DNA of 64,000 nt, taken from the NCBI GenBank assembly GCA_964640725.1, contig CAZXIJ010000002.1, positions 179,470 to 243,469 of the forward strand, read 5' to 3'. Positions 51,361 to 60,624 of the stretch are shown here, piece by piece. The notes beneath the pieces are model-generated. The model saw nothing but the letters and a program-made list of their open reading frames with translations, searched no databases and was not told the DNA's origin. The stretch's first letter is position 1; every line of letters starts with the position of its first letter. The stretch is from CALHVX01 sp964640725. Its GTDB lineage: Bacteria; Pseudomonadota; Gammaproteobacteria; Pseudomonadales; Azotimanducaceae. Both the position numbers and the translations under genes were made by a program.

Positions 51361-52707
51361 ATGCCCCCTATCAAGTCCAGCCGGATCATGTTCCGCCGGC
51401 GGCCCCAGCCCCTGCGTTTGCTCAGCAGCGGCCTGCTGGCCGCCGCTCTCGCCTTCAGCGCAGCCGTGGCCCAGGCGGATGTTGTGATCCACGCCGGCGC
51501 GCTGTTCGATCCCGAGCGACTCAAGTCCCTGAGCAAGCGCACGATTGTGGTTCGCAACGACCGCATCGTCAGCGTTCGCAGCGGCTATCAGGACCCCGGT
51601 CCTGACGACGAGCTGCTCGATCTGAGCGACGCCGTCGTTTTGCCCGGGCTGATCGACATGCACGTGCATATCACCCAGCAGCAGTCCCCGAACCGGTTCG
51701 CCGATCGTTTTCGCCTGAACCCGGCGGACGTCGCTCTCGAGGCGACTGTGTACGCGCAGCGTACGGTCATGGCCGGCTTTACAACGGTTCGGGATCTGGG
51801 CACGGAAAACGGCGTGGCGCTGGCGCTTCGTCGGGCCATCGATGCCGGCACCGTGGTCGGTCCCAGGATTTTCACTGCCGGCAAAGCAATTGCGACTACC
51901 GGCGGACACGCAGACCTGTCGAACGGGCTCAAGCGGTCCCTGCAGGGTGACCCTGGCCCGGCCGAGGGCGTGATCAACACGCCAGCAGAAGCCGCAAAGG
52001 CTGTGCGGGGGCGTTACAAGGAAGGCGCAGACCTGATCAAGATCACCGCAACCGGCGGCGTACTGAGCGAGGCCAAGAGCGGCGACAACCCGCAGTTTCG
52101 GCTTGAGGAAATCGAGGCGATCGTGGCGACCGCCAACGACTACGGCTTCAAGGTCGCCGCCCATGCCCACGGTGCCGCAGGGATGAAACGCGCTGTGCTG
52201 GGCGGCGTTCACTCCATCGAGCATGGCACCTACATGACCGAAGAGATCATGCAGCTCATGCGCAAGCGCGGCACCTACTACGTTCCCACAATTCTGGCCG
52301 GGCGCTTTGTCGCCGACAAGGCCGAAATACCCGGCTACTTCTCTGATCTGGTGAGGCCCAAGGCGATCGCGATCGGGCCACAGATCCAGGATACCTTCAG
52401 CAGAGCCTACCGGGCTGGGGTGCCGATCGCCTTCGGGACTGATAGCGGCGTTTCGGCGCACGGCGACAACTGGCGCGAGTTTGGCTACATGGTCGAAGCC
52501 GGTATGCCTCCTGCCGAGGCGTTGGCCGCAGCGACCCTGGCCGCTGCCGACCTGCTCGGGCAGAGCGAGGACCTTGGGCAAATCAAAGCCGGCATGCTGG
52601 CGGACATCGTCGCCGTTCGCGGCGATCCGGTCCGGCAGATCGAGCGGATGGCAGACGTGTTCTTTGTCATGCAGAACGGCCAGGTCCTTCGCCACGAGAC
52701 CCCTTGA
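51361..52707 (+). CDS. Secreted metal-dependent amidohydrolase
   Basis: Imidazolonepropionase-like amidohydrolase of 448 residues from ATG 51,361, which has an AGGAG box 12 nt upstream; the open frame further up overlaps the divergent cyclase gene. A signal peptide ends near residue 40 (ALAFSAAVAQA). The metal ligands are visible: HVH in LIDMHVHIT, Lys in LIKITATGG, His in KVAAHAHG, His in SIEHGTYM and Asp in FGTDSGVSAHG. Such enzymes are often annotated as Xaa-Pro dipeptidases or carboxypeptidases; the substrate cannot be read from sequence. Confidence 0.88.
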   Translation: MPPIKSSRIMFRRRPQPLRLLSSGLLAAALAFSAAVAQADVVIHAGALFDPERLKSLSKRTIVVRNDRIVSVRSGYQDPGPDDELLDLSDAVVLPGLIDMHVHITQQQSPNRFADRFRLNPADVALEATVYAQRTVMAGFTTVRDLGTENGVALALRRAIDAGTVVGPRIFTAGKAIATTGGHADLSNGLKRSLQGDPGPAEGVINTPAEAAKAVRGRYKEGADLIKITATGGVLSEAKSGDNPQFRLEEIEAIVATANDYGFKVAAHAHGAAGMKRAVLGGVHSIEHGTYMTEEIMQLMRKRGTYYVPTILAGRFVADKAEIPGYFSDLVRPKAIAIGPQIQDTFSRAYRAGVPIAFGTDSGVSAHGDNWREFGYMVEAGMPPAEALAAATLAAADLLGQSEDLGQIKAGMLADIVAVRGDPVRQIERMADVFFVMQNGQVLRHETP

Positions 52708-52781
52708 GCGCGCCGCTGCAGCCGGCGTGGACTGTGCGCCAGGTCACAAGCCTCGCAAGAGCGGCTAGCTAGACTGCCGGA

Positions 52782-55700
52782 ATGCGCAGGAAGCGCCATG
52801 GACCCGTCGCCGGCAATGCCATGCAGCGTCGGGCCCATGACTCCATGAACGACTGGCAGTCACAGGACGTGCTGACACAACACCGCACCGTGAAACATCG
52901 CTGGCGCTTGATCTTGAGCGTACTGCTGTCCGGTCTGCTGCTGCAGGCTGGCGTCGTGCGCGCGGACCCGATCAGCCAGACACCGTCGTTCTTTTTTGCC
53001 GGCAATCTGGACTTCGCCATCACCGGCGGTACGCTGCGGACCCAGAGCAACGGGGTCAACGCCTGCTCCGTCGGCACCAGCAACACCGCACTTCTGAGCG
53101 GGGTGCCTCCTGGCGCCAATGTGATCGCAGCCTATCTGTATTGGGCCGGATCCGGCAGTACGCCAGATAACCAGGTGCAATTTCGCGGCGCGACGGTCAA
53201 TGCCGGTCGCACCTTTTCCGAAACCTTCAATTTCGGCGCCCTGAGCTTCGACTTCTTTTCCGGCTTCGCCGATGTGACAGCGCTTGTCACCGGGAACGGC
53301 AGCTATACGTTCTCCGGCCTGACAGTCACCAACACGGATCAGGGGACCAGCGCCCCGTACTGCAGCAGAGCCGCCGTGCTCTCCGGTTGGGGGCTGATCG
53401 CCGTTTACGAAGATCCAAGCGAGCCGCTGCGGGTCATCAACCTGTTCGACGGCTTCCAGAGTTTTCGAGGCAGCCAGATCCAGGTCACGCCCAACAACTT
53501 TCTGGTGCCGGCAAACCCCGTGGATGGGCGGATCGCGATCCTGACCTGGGAAGGCGATGTCGAAAACTCGACGCCGGCAAACAGCGTGTCAGAGAACCTC
53601 GTATTTGACGGGCAGAGCACCGCAGCGATCAATTTGACCGATACCGTTAACCCGCTCAACAACCAGTTCAACAGCACCATCAACGTCAACGGCACAACGA
53701 ACAGTTTCGGCGTCGATTTCGACAACTACGACATCAGCAGCCGGCTGCGCGCCGGCGACAACTCCGCTGTCACCACCTATGCCTCCGGCGGCGACCTGGT
53801 GCTCCTGAGCCTGCAAGCCGTGTCGACCACCAACACAGCCGTTGCCGACCTGACGCTTGCCAAACGCCTGGCCAGCAGCAGCTTCAGCAACGCTGCCCCG
53901 GCGACCTACGGACTCGCCGTCAGCAATCTGGGGCCAAGCCCCGCAGCCGGCCCAATTACCGTTACCGACAGTCTGCCCGCCGGCCTGACGTTCCTGTCGG
54001 CGAGCAGCGCAGACGGCAGCTGGGTCTGCACCGGGGGCGACCCAGTCACCTGCAATCATCCGGGCCCTCTGGCCGCGGGATCGACGCTGCCGGAGCTATT
54101 GCTGACAACCACCGTCGATCCTGCCATCAGCGCGCCGATCATCAACCAGGCAGCGGTTGCCAGCGCGACCTTTGATGGCGACACCAGCAACAACAGCACC
54201 AGCTTGCCTGTGGGCACGGTGGTGACGCCCGACATCAGCAGCTCGCGCAAACTGGCACAGGATCTTAACGGCGGCAATCTGGTCGCTGGCGACACCGTAC
54301 GCTACCGCATCGTGATCGAAGAAACCGCGGGCGCAGCGATCAGCGACCTGCGAATGGAAGACACGCTGGACCCCCTTCTTGGCAGCCCGAGCTTCGTGAA
54401 TCTTGCCGGCGGCACTGACGCGAGCTCCGGCAACCAGCTACTGATCACTGGCCTCAGCGTGCCGGCCTCAGGCACCGTCACCGTGGTCTTCGATGCAGTG
54501 GTCGGTCCGAGCGCTGTCGATGGGGATCTTATCAACAACCGGGCCCGGCTATTGAAAGCAGCCAACGGGATTGCGGTGGATATAGACGCGCCAGAGCTCG
54601 CCGTCGGCTCCAACGTGATACCGACGAGCGGGATCAAGCCCCTGTACTTTGGCGACATCGCAGGCAGCACCAACAATCCCGCCCTGCCCCTCGCCATGAG
54701 TCGAACGCCTTTAACTGGCAATTCGAACCCGGTGCGGGTACGGATCCGGCGTCAGGACAACAACCGGGAATGGCGCCTCACACCATTACTTGCAGCTCCC
54801 CTGGGCATCGATGACGAGGTCATTCCGGTCCGTCTGTTCATGCGCCGCAACAACCAGACCAATACCCGCCCGATTCGAGTCACCCTCACCCACGGGTCGG
54901 GAAACGTTTTCGTCGGCTGCGCGCAACGATCGCTGCTGGGCACCGGCAGCGCCGGGCTGAGCAACAGCGTGACCCGCGGCTTCGACTTTAACGTCGCGCG
55001 TACAGACGCAAACTGCAACCCCATCGCCGGAGCTCCAATCACCGTGCCGGCAGGCAGCTTCCTGAGCATCACTGTCGACAACGACCCGGCAGGCGGCAGC
55101 GGCCGCGCCGTGTTCGTCTACCCGTTTGACTCGACCACCGCAGAGTCGTCACGCATCGAGCTGCCGGCAACGACGATCATCAACGTCGACAGCGTCGGTG
55201 TGTTCGATGCCAGTGGCGGCGGCAGCGTCGTGTCCGAGGCGGCCGCTGGCAACACCATTTTTTTGCGGGCGAGTGTCAGTGACCCCTTCGGGGCCTTTGA
55301 CATTACCGGCGCCAGCTTCGAGCTCAGCGATCCGAGCTCCGGGGTGGTCGCCAGTGGCCCCATGACGCAACTGTCCAGCGCCGGTGCCGGCAAAGTCTAC
55401 GAAGCACCGTTTACGGTTCCGCTGGATGCCAGCAACGGCACCTGGTCGCTGGCCGTTACCGCAGCAGAAGGCACCGAGGGAACCATTACCCACACAGGCT
55501 TCGGCAGCTTCACGGTCACCGGTGGCGCTGGGCTGACCGTCGAGAAAACCATTGAAGTGCTCAGCGATGGCGGCAACGGCACACCAAAAGCGATCCCTGG
55601 CGCCGAGGTCGAGTACACCATCCGAGTCACCAATACCGGTGCCGACCCGATCGAGGCCAACAGCATTTTCATTCGAGACTTGCTGCCCCCGGAGCTTAAG

Positions 55701-55976
55701 CTCGTGCTGTCGCCAAATGATCCGGTCGTGCTTGTTGAGGGAACCCCCGCATCGGGCTTGACCCTGTCTTACGATAACCTGAGCAGCACCAGCGACGATG
55801 TCTCGTTCTCAAACGACGGCGGCAACTCCTTCATCACCCCCAATGTCGACAGCAACGGCCTCGACCAGACCGTGCCCCCGATCGACTATCTGCAGATCAA
55901 CCCGCAAGGCATGATGCCTGGAAACAGCGGGGTCCCGCCCAGTTTCGAGCTGCGGCTGCGCATGCGCATACCCTAA
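52782..55976 (+). CDS. Large secreted protein with DUF11 repeats
   Basis: A 1,064-residue exported protein; ATG 52,845 is an alternative start that leaves a normal signal peptide (WRLILSVLLSGLLLQAGVVRA). Residues ~60-360 form a beta-rich lectin-like region (LYWAGSGSTPDNQVQFRG, GWGLIAVYEDPSEPLRVINL) as in DUF3344-type proteins. DUF11 domains follow at about 365-485 (DLTLAKRLA, LPAGLTFLSAS), 485-620 and 925-1,060 (GLTVEKTIEVLSDGGNG, YTIRVTNTGADPIEANSIFI). No sorting signal or membrane anchor is seen at the C-terminus (RLRMRIP), so the protein is released or held non-covalently. Function unknown; surface or matrix protein likely. Confidence 0.75.
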   Translation: MRRKRHGPVAGNAMQRRAHDSMNDWQSQDVLTQHRTVKHRWRLILSVLLSGLLLQAGVVRADPISQTPSFFFAGNLDFAITGGTLRTQSNGVNACSVGTSNTALLSGVPPGANVIAAYLYWAGSGSTPDNQVQFRGATVNAGRTFSETFNFGALSFDFFSGFADVTALVTGNGSYTFSGLTVTNTDQGTSAPYCSRAAVLSGWGLIAVYEDPSEPLRVINLFDGFQSFRGSQIQVTPNNFLVPANPVDGRIAILTWEGDVENSTPANSVSENLVFDGQSTAAINLTDTVNPLNNQFNSTINVNGTTNSFGVDFDNYDISSRLRAGDNSAVTTYASGGDLVLLSLQAVSTTNTAVADLTLAKRLASSSFSNAAPATYGLAVSNLGPSPAAGPITVTDSLPAGLTFLSASSADGSWVCTGGDPVTCNHPGPLAAGSTLPELLLTTTVDPAISAPIINQAAVASATFDGDTSNNSTSLPVGTVVTPDISSSRKLAQDLNGGNLVAGDTVRYRIVIEETAGAAISDLRMEDTLDPLLGSPSFVNLAGGTDASSGNQLLITGLSVPASGTVTVVFDAVVGPSAVDGDLINNRARLLKAANGIAVDIDAPELAVGSNVIPTSGIKPLYFGDIAGSTNNPALPLAMSRTPLTGNSNPVRVRIRRQDNNREWRLTPLLAAPLGIDDEVIPVRLFMRRNNQTNTRPIRVTLTHGSGNVFVGCAQRSLLGTGSAGLSNSVTRGFDFNVARTDANCNPIAGAPITVPAGSFLSITVDNDPAGGSGRAVFVYPFDSTTAESSRIELPATTIINVDSVGVFDASGGGSVVSEAAAGNTIFLRASVSDPFGAFDITGASFELSDPSSGVVASGPMTQLSSAGAGKVYEAPFTVPLDASNGTWSLAVTAAEGTEGTITHTGFGSFTVTGGAGLTVEKTIEVLSDGGNGTPKAIPGAEVEYTIRVTNTGADPIEANSIFIRDLLPPELKLVLSPNDPVVLVEGTPASGLTLSYDNLSSTSDDVSFSNDGGNSFITPNVDSNGLDQTVPPIDYLQINPQGMMPGNSGVPPSFELRLRMRIP

Positions 55977-56056
55977 GCCTCGACGCGTCCGGGCCTGGCG
56001 CATTGCATGCCACTGCCGTCGCCAGTAATGTCAGGCGTCTACTGGGGGAAAAGCAC

Positions 56057-56827
56057 ATGGGACGAGTTCAGGGCAAAGTCATTCTGGTGACCGGCACGGC
56101 ATCGGATCCGGGGCTTGGGCGCAGCACGGCGATGCGGCTCGCTGCGGAAGGCGCAAGCATCGCCGTCACAGACATCAATGAGGCCGGCGCCCAGGCGACC
56201 GCGGCTGCCATCAACGACGCCGGCGGCCGCGCCATTGCCCTACGGCAGGACGTGACGGACGAGGCCGGCTGGCAGCGTACGATCGAGGCCACCGAGACGC
56301 AGCTGGGCGCCTTGGACGTACTCGTCAACAATGCCGGCATCGCGGTCCTGATGCCCATGGCAGAAATGACCCTGGCAGACTTTCAACGGCAGATCGACGT
56401 CAATCTGACCAGCGTCTTCCTGGGTTGCAAGTACGGTATGGCGGCGATGCGCGTTCACGGCAAGGGCGGCAGCATCGTGAATCTCTCGTCTGTTGCTGGT
56501 CTCGTGGGCCTGCCTCGCTGTACCGCTTACGGTGCCGCCAAGGGCGGTGTGCGCATCATGAGCAAAGCCGTCGCCATGGAGGGTGCCCCGGACAACATCC
56601 GCTGCAACAGCGTCCATCCTGGCGTGATCTGGACCAACATGCAGGCCCAGGCTGGCGGTGCCGAGGCCGCAGGCAACGAGGCCCCGCCGGCGCCGCCGAA
56701 CGTTCCCCTGGGCCGCATGGGTGAGCCCCTGGATATTGCCAACTGCGTGCTCTACCTGGCATCGGACGAAGCGTCCTACGTGACCGGGGCAGAGTTCACG
56801 ATCGATGCCGGCATGACCGCCATCTGA
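56057..56827 (+). CDS. Short-chain dehydrogenase/reductase
   Basis: Classical SDR of 256 residues from ATG 56,057, preceded by GGGGGA. The cofactor loop is VTGTASDPGLGRSTA, two residues longer than the common TGxxxGxG. Other motifs: NNAGIA, the catalytic Ser in NLSSVAGL, and YxxxK in YGAAKGG. The C-terminus YVTGAEFTIDAGMTAI is standard. Acidic Asp after the second strand (TDINEAG) suggests NAD(H). It converges on the P450 gene with only 6 bases between the stops. Substrate unknown; a hydroxysteroid or alcohol is possible. Confidence 0.88.
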   Translation: MGRVQGKVILVTGTASDPGLGRSTAMRLAAEGASIAVTDINEAGAQATAAAINDAGGRAIALRQDVTDEAGWQRTIEATETQLGALDVLVNNAGIAVLMPMAEMTLADFQRQIDVNLTSVFLGCKYGMAAMRVHGKGGSIVNLSSVAGLVGLPRCTAYGAAKGGVRIMSKAVAMEGAPDNIRCNSVHPGVIWTNMQAQAGGAEAAGNEAPPAPPNVPLGRMGEPLDIANCVLYLASDEASYVTGAEFTIDAGMTAI

Positions 56828-56833
56828 TTCGGG

Positions 56834-58201
56834 CTATAGATCGTGGACCTGCACCGGCAGGTCCGTGATGCCTCGAATGAACGAGCTCTTGAGATACTTC
56901 GGCCGGCCCACCACTTCGACGTGGCGGAAGCGCTTCATGATCTCTTCCCAGATGATGTTGAGCTGCATTTCTCCAAGCCGATTGCCGATGCAGCGGTGAA
57001 TGCCGAACCCGAAGGACAGATGCTGCCGGGCATTGGGCCGATCGATCAAAAACTCGTTCGCCCTGGGAATCGCATCCTCGTCGCGATTGCCTGAGAGATA
57101 CCACATCACCACTTTGTCCCATTTTCGAATCAGCTGACCGCCCAACTCAACGTCCTGCATGGCGGTGCGGCACATATGCGCAACCGGGGACTGCCAGCGA
57201 ATGATCTCGGGCACCATGTTGGGAATCAACTCAGGAGACGCCTTGAGTTTGGCATACTCTGCCGGGTTTTCGTTGAGGGCCAGCACGCCGCCGGAGATCG
57301 AATTGCGTGTGGTGTCATTGCCGCCAACGATGAGCAGCAGCATGTTGCCGAGAAACTCGTTCGGAGACATGTTCTTCGTGGACTCGCCGTGCGCCAGAAT
57401 CGAGATCAGATCTGACCCTGGCGTTGTCTGCGCGGCGCGCTCCTTCCAGACTGCATCGAAGTACTCCCAGCACTTCCAGAGCTCCGCAAAACCTTGCTCC
57501 GGCGTGTCGAAGTAGTCCGGATCGCCGAGCCGCTCGACGGTATCTGACCAGTGAATCAGCTTGTCTCGATCTTCCTGCGGGATGTCGAACAGCGTCGCCA
57601 GCATCTGGCCGGTAAGTTCTACAGACACCCTGCGCACCCAGTTGAACGTCTCGCCCCGGGGCAACTCATCCAGAATCTGCCCGGCCCGCTCACGAATCAG
57701 GTCGCTGAGCTGGTGCAGCTTGCGCGGCGTAAAGAACGGCGCCAATACCTGCCGCTGCACGTCGTGCTTGGGCTGGTCTTCCATGATGAACATGGGCAGA
57801 TGGAACATCGGATTGGGCGGTTCGGTCGATGGCCGGCCGCCCAGGCGGATACCGCCGTTCAAGCTGTCGCTGGAGAACAGCTCGTGGTGGCTGTCCACCC
57901 ACTTCACATGGTCGTGTTTCGTCACCGACCAGTAGGGTCCGAACTGGCTCTCTTCGCAGTAGTGCACGGGTGCCTGGGACCGCAGCCGTTCAAAGTACGG
58001 CAGCATGGCGTTGGCTTCGAACAGCGCCGGGTGCGCGGGGTTCAGCTTTGGCAAGTCGATCGCGTAGGGATCCTGCGCCGGATCGATCTGCCACGCCGCC
58101 AGCCACTCGCGGTTGCTTTCGATACTCGCAAACTCACCGCGCAGCTGCCCGCGCTGCGGGTCCGGGCCGCCGTCTTCAGGAGAAGCTGTCGTCTCTGTCA
58201 C
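56834..58201 (-). CDS. Cytochrome P450, CYP153 family (alkane or fatty-acid terminal hydroxylase)
   Basis: Soluble P450 of 455 residues from GTG 58,201, chosen because AAGGAG lies 9 nt upstream. Heme-binding loop FGFGIHRCIGN (Cys404), I-helix LLLIVGGNDTTRNSISGG and ExxR motif EIIRWQSP are intact. The stretches FGPYWSVTKHDHV, DQPKHDVQRQVLAPF, VSVELTGQMLATLFDIP and VVMWYLSGNRDEDAI match CYP153 terminal alkane hydroxylases as I recall them. CYP153 needs a ferredoxin and reductase; neither is encoded nearby. The upstream gene is an amidohydrolase-2 protein, 29 nt away. Substrate probably a medium-chain alkane or fatty acid, inferred. Confidence 0.87.
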   Translation of the reverse strand: MTETTASPEDGGPDPQRGQLRGEFASIESNREWLAAWQIDPAQDPYAIDLPKLNPAHPALFEANAMLPYFERLRSQAPVHYCEESQFGPYWSVTKHDHVKWVDSHHELFSSDSLNGGIRLGGRPSTEPPNPMFHLPMFIMEDQPKHDVQRQVLAPFFTPRKLHQLSDLIRERAGQILDELPRGETFNWVRRVSVELTGQMLATLFDIPQEDRDKLIHWSDTVERLGDPDYFDTPEQGFAELWKCWEYFDAVWKERAAQTTPGSDLISILAHGESTKNMSPNEFLGNMLLLIVGGNDTTRNSISGGVLALNENPAEYAKLKASPELIPNMVPEIIRWQSPVAHMCRTAMQDVELGGQLIRKWDKVVMWYLSGNRDEDAIPRANEFLIDRPNARQHLSFGFGIHRCIGNRLGEMQLNIIWEEIMKRFRHVEVVGRPKYLKSSFIRGITDLPVQVHDL

Positions 58202-58230
58202 GCTGTCGCGCTCCTTCTTGCTGCCAGAAT

Positions 58231-59409
58231 TCAGACCACTCGCGCTTCCGGCCACAGGCGCAGGAAGTTCTCGCTGTAGAACTGATCCTTGATCGATTCG
58301 CTGCAGGCGGCGAGGTGCTTGTCGAACTTGCCGATCGGGTCGCGGCCGCCTTCGACATGCGGGTAGTCGCTGGAGAACAGGTACAGATCAGGGTTGGACT
58401 GGGCGATCAGCTCGGAGACGTCTTCGTGCGGAAACGGCGTGAAGCCCATCTGCTCGGTCAGCTGCACGGAAGGCGGCCGCTCGAAACGAACGGACTCGTC
58501 GACCCGGGAGTAGATCCGCGTGATGGCGTCGAGGCGCTTGAGCATCTCGGGCACCCAGCCGGCGCCCAGCTCCACCGCAGCGCCACGCAAAGCCGGGTGA
58601 CGCTCGAACACGCCATCGAGCAGCAGCATGGAGACGAAAGTTTCCGGCGGTTGGTGCATCAGCGCCGCATCCTTGGTGCGAACGTTCTCGCCGCCGCCCA
58701 TCCAGTCCTTCACGGCTGCACGGCCGTTGTTGCTCCAGGCCTTCAGGGCCTGCAGGGGCGAGCCGCCCACGTGCAGCAGGAACGGTGTACCGGACTCTGC
58801 CAGGCGCGCCCAGAAGCCTTCCAGGTCAACGTGACCGGGGGACATACCGATCGGTGCCCGGTGCGGGACCCAGATCGACTGCATGCCGAGTTCCAGGGCG
58901 AATTCGAGTTCTTCGATGGCGTGAGCCGGGCTGTCCAGCGGCACGACGCCGACAGGCATCAACCGCTTGTCGTGGGCGCAGAAATCGGCCATGTGCCGAT
59001 TGTGCGCGCGGGTCGCGCCGTAGCGGAGATCGACCCGGGTCTTGGAGCTGGGATGAAACGGCTGCACGACACTGTGGGTGGCGAACACCAACTGCTTTTT
59101 GAACCCGAGAATGTCCATGGCGGTCCGACGATCTTGACCATCGAACGCGCCGAGCGCCTGGATCTCTTTCGACTTGGCGATCAGGTCATCGCCCAGGGCG
59201 ATCTGGGCTTCGATATGCTCGGCGCTGTGCTTGCCGCCCTGCCCCATGATGACTTCGACCTCTTCGTCGGACACCAGGGACGCGCTGTAGCTGACCTCGA
59301 AAATGTCGTCCCGCAGCTTTGGGTCCGCGTAGTCCTTGAGGAAGTTCGGCAGCTCCATGATGTGGCTGTCGGCATCGTAGAAGGGTCGGTGGTCTGGTGC
59401 GTATGTCAT
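58231..59409 (-). CDS. Amidohydrolase family 2 protein
   Basis: A 392-residue PF04909-type metal-dependent hydrolase or decarboxylase. The N-terminal metal motif appears as YDADSHIMELP, with LLHVGGSP in the middle and SSDYPHVEGGRDPI at the end, typical of this family. AGGGGA precedes the ATG (59,409). It is the first gene of a two-gene unit with the P450. Homologues often sit among aromatic, steroid or hydrocarbon degradation genes; the reaction here is unknown. Confidence 0.85.
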   Translation of the reverse strand: MTYAPDHRPFYDADSHIMELPNFLKDYADPKLRDDIFEVSYSASLVSDEEVEVIMGQGGKHSAEHIEAQIALGDDLIAKSKEIQALGAFDGQDRRTAMDILGFKKQLVFATHSVVQPFHPSSKTRVDLRYGATRAHNRHMADFCAHDKRLMPVGVVPLDSPAHAIEELEFALELGMQSIWVPHRAPIGMSPGHVDLEGFWARLAESGTPFLLHVGGSPLQALKAWSNNGRAAVKDWMGGGENVRTKDAALMHQPPETFVSMLLLDGVFERHPALRGAAVELGAGWVPEMLKRLDAITRIYSRVDESVRFERPPSVQLTEQMGFTPFPHEDVSELIAQSNPDLYLFSSDYPHVEGGRDPIGKFDKHLAACSESIKDQFYSENFLRLWPEARVV

Positions 59410-59435
59410 CGGCTTCCCCTGAGCTGGTTGCCGTG

Positions 59436-59444
59436 ACTATACCA
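59436..59444 (-). promoter_or_regulatory. Extended -10 promoter of the amidohydrolase-P450 unit
   Basis: Minus-strand TGGTATAGT is an extended -10 (TGn + TATAGT, 5/6) that ends 27 bases before the amidohydrolase ATG. No good -35 is seen. Confidence 0.4.
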
Positions 59445-59492
59445 GCGCGCCAGCCGCGATGGTCTGACAGCTCCGAGTGGTACGGGCGCCTG

Positions 59493-59567
59493 TGGTAGCC
59501 CCGGCAGGAATCGAACCTGCATCTACCGCTTAGGAGGCGGTCGTTCTATCCATTGAACTACGGGGCC
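59493..59567 (-). tRNA. tRNA-Arg (anticodon CCT)
   Basis: A 75-base cloverleaf on the minus strand: acceptor GGCCCCG/CGGGGCT (first pair G-U), D arm GTTC/GAAC, anticodon stem ACCGC/GCGGT with loop CTCCTAA, T arm GCAGG-TTCGATT-CCTGC, and encoded CCA. The anticodon CCT reads AGG arginine codons. Confidence 0.95.
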
Positions 59568-59643
59568 CTGGCCGCAAGCGACCGGGCATTGCCAGCCGTT
59601 GCTGGGCACCCTAACGCAAGGCTCGCTGCTCTGCGAGTGCCCG

Positions 59644-60270
59644 CTAGTCGCGCTCGAGACGGTGCAGCCGGTAATCCTCCGGGACCTGCTGGATCAGCAC
59701 TGGCACGACATCGACGGGTATGGATTCGTAGTCAGCCGCTCGCTCCGCACGGGCTTGCTCCGAGACGGAGCGACGGGTCGTGGACCAGCGCCGAGGGACC
59801 CGTTCTGCCGGGTCACGAGCGTCCTCTGAGCCAGGGATCGGCGCCGCGAGCGCTCGGCTTAGCGCAGAACGCCGCAGCCGCTCTGGCGCCTGGGACGCTT
59901 CTGCCGACGTAGCCGGCACCAGTCCTGCCGACGAGGCGAGGAGCCAGGCCGCGTCGAATCCGCTGTCCTTCGCGTCACTGACGCCTGCACTCGCCAGTCC
60001 TCGGGTCAGATAAGGCCCGGCCATCACCCGCAAGAACGACCCGTCCCCGGTCGTCACCCGGGCGATCTGAAAACCGGAACCCATCTCTCGTTCAGCGCGC
60101 TCCAGCATGGCCTGGGCATGGGCCTGGGACCGAAGGCTGCTCACGACCACAAAGTACTCCGTGTCAGCGGCGGCCCGCCCCGCAGAAAGCATCATCATCG
60201 CGAGCAGGCCAATGGCGGTCGCCACCAGCCGCGCCCAGGCGAAAGGGGTAGATATGTTCCTCGTCTTCAT
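59644..60270 (-). CDS. Periplasmic SPOR-like protein
   Basis: A 208-residue exported protein started at ATG 60,270 (MKTRNISTPFAW); the signal peptide ends at GRAAAD near residue 35. The mature N-terminus EYFVVVSSLRSQAHAQAMLE with FLRVMAGPYLTRGLASAGV has the fold pattern of a SPOR (peptidoglycan-binding) domain. The C-terminal ~100 residues are Arg/Ala/Pro-rich and without motif. It lies between two tRNA-Arg genes on the same strand. The SPOR assignment is by pattern only. Confidence 0.6.
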   Translation of the reverse strand: MKTRNISTPFAWARLVATAIGLLAMMMLSAGRAAADTEYFVVVSSLRSQAHAQAMLERAEREMGSGFQIARVTTGDGSFLRVMAGPYLTRGLASAGVSDAKDSGFDAAWLLASSAGLVPATSAEASQAPERLRRSALSRALAAPIPGSEDARDPAERVPRRWSTTRRSVSEQARAERAADYESIPVDVVPVLIQQVPEDYRLHRLERD

Positions 60271-60353
60271 CGGCAAGCGTTCGATCCCTGCAGGGAACTG
60301 CACAGCTTCAGTCTAGGCGTCCTGACCGCGTTGGCAAAAGTCATGAAGGAAGA

Positions 60354-60430
60354 TGGCGCGCCAGGCAGGATTCGAACCTGCAGTCCCCAGCTTCGTAGGC
60401 TGGTGCCTTATCCAGTTTGGCCACTGGCGC
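60354..60430 (-). tRNA. tRNA-Arg (anticodon ACG)
   Basis: A 77-base cloverleaf on the minus strand: acceptor GCGCCAG/CTGGCGC, D loop with AACTGGATAAGG, anticodon stem CCAGC/GCTGG with loop CTACGAA, T arm with GTTCGAATC, CCA encoded. ACG (inosine-modified) reads CGT, CGC and CGA. Confidence 0.95.
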
Positions 60431-60624
60431 ATGGGACCGATCGTGCGGCACCGCTGGAGCGGGGCGCGGGGTCTCAAGAGGGCGCGTATTATCGAGACGC
60501 CCCCCGGCACCGTCAAGACAATCTGCACACTCGTCGACACAACGGCCGAGCCGGTGCGGGCTTGACTGCAGATTGCCCGAAGATGAGGTTTACTGCGGGC
60601 TACAAACGAGCTGCGGATCGAGCC

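Noticed and set aside
56845..56864. Perfect hairpin GGACCTGC-ACCG-GCAGGTCC at the SDR/P450 junction as a terminator
   Set aside because: It lies in the last codons of the P450 gene and no T-run follows on either strand.
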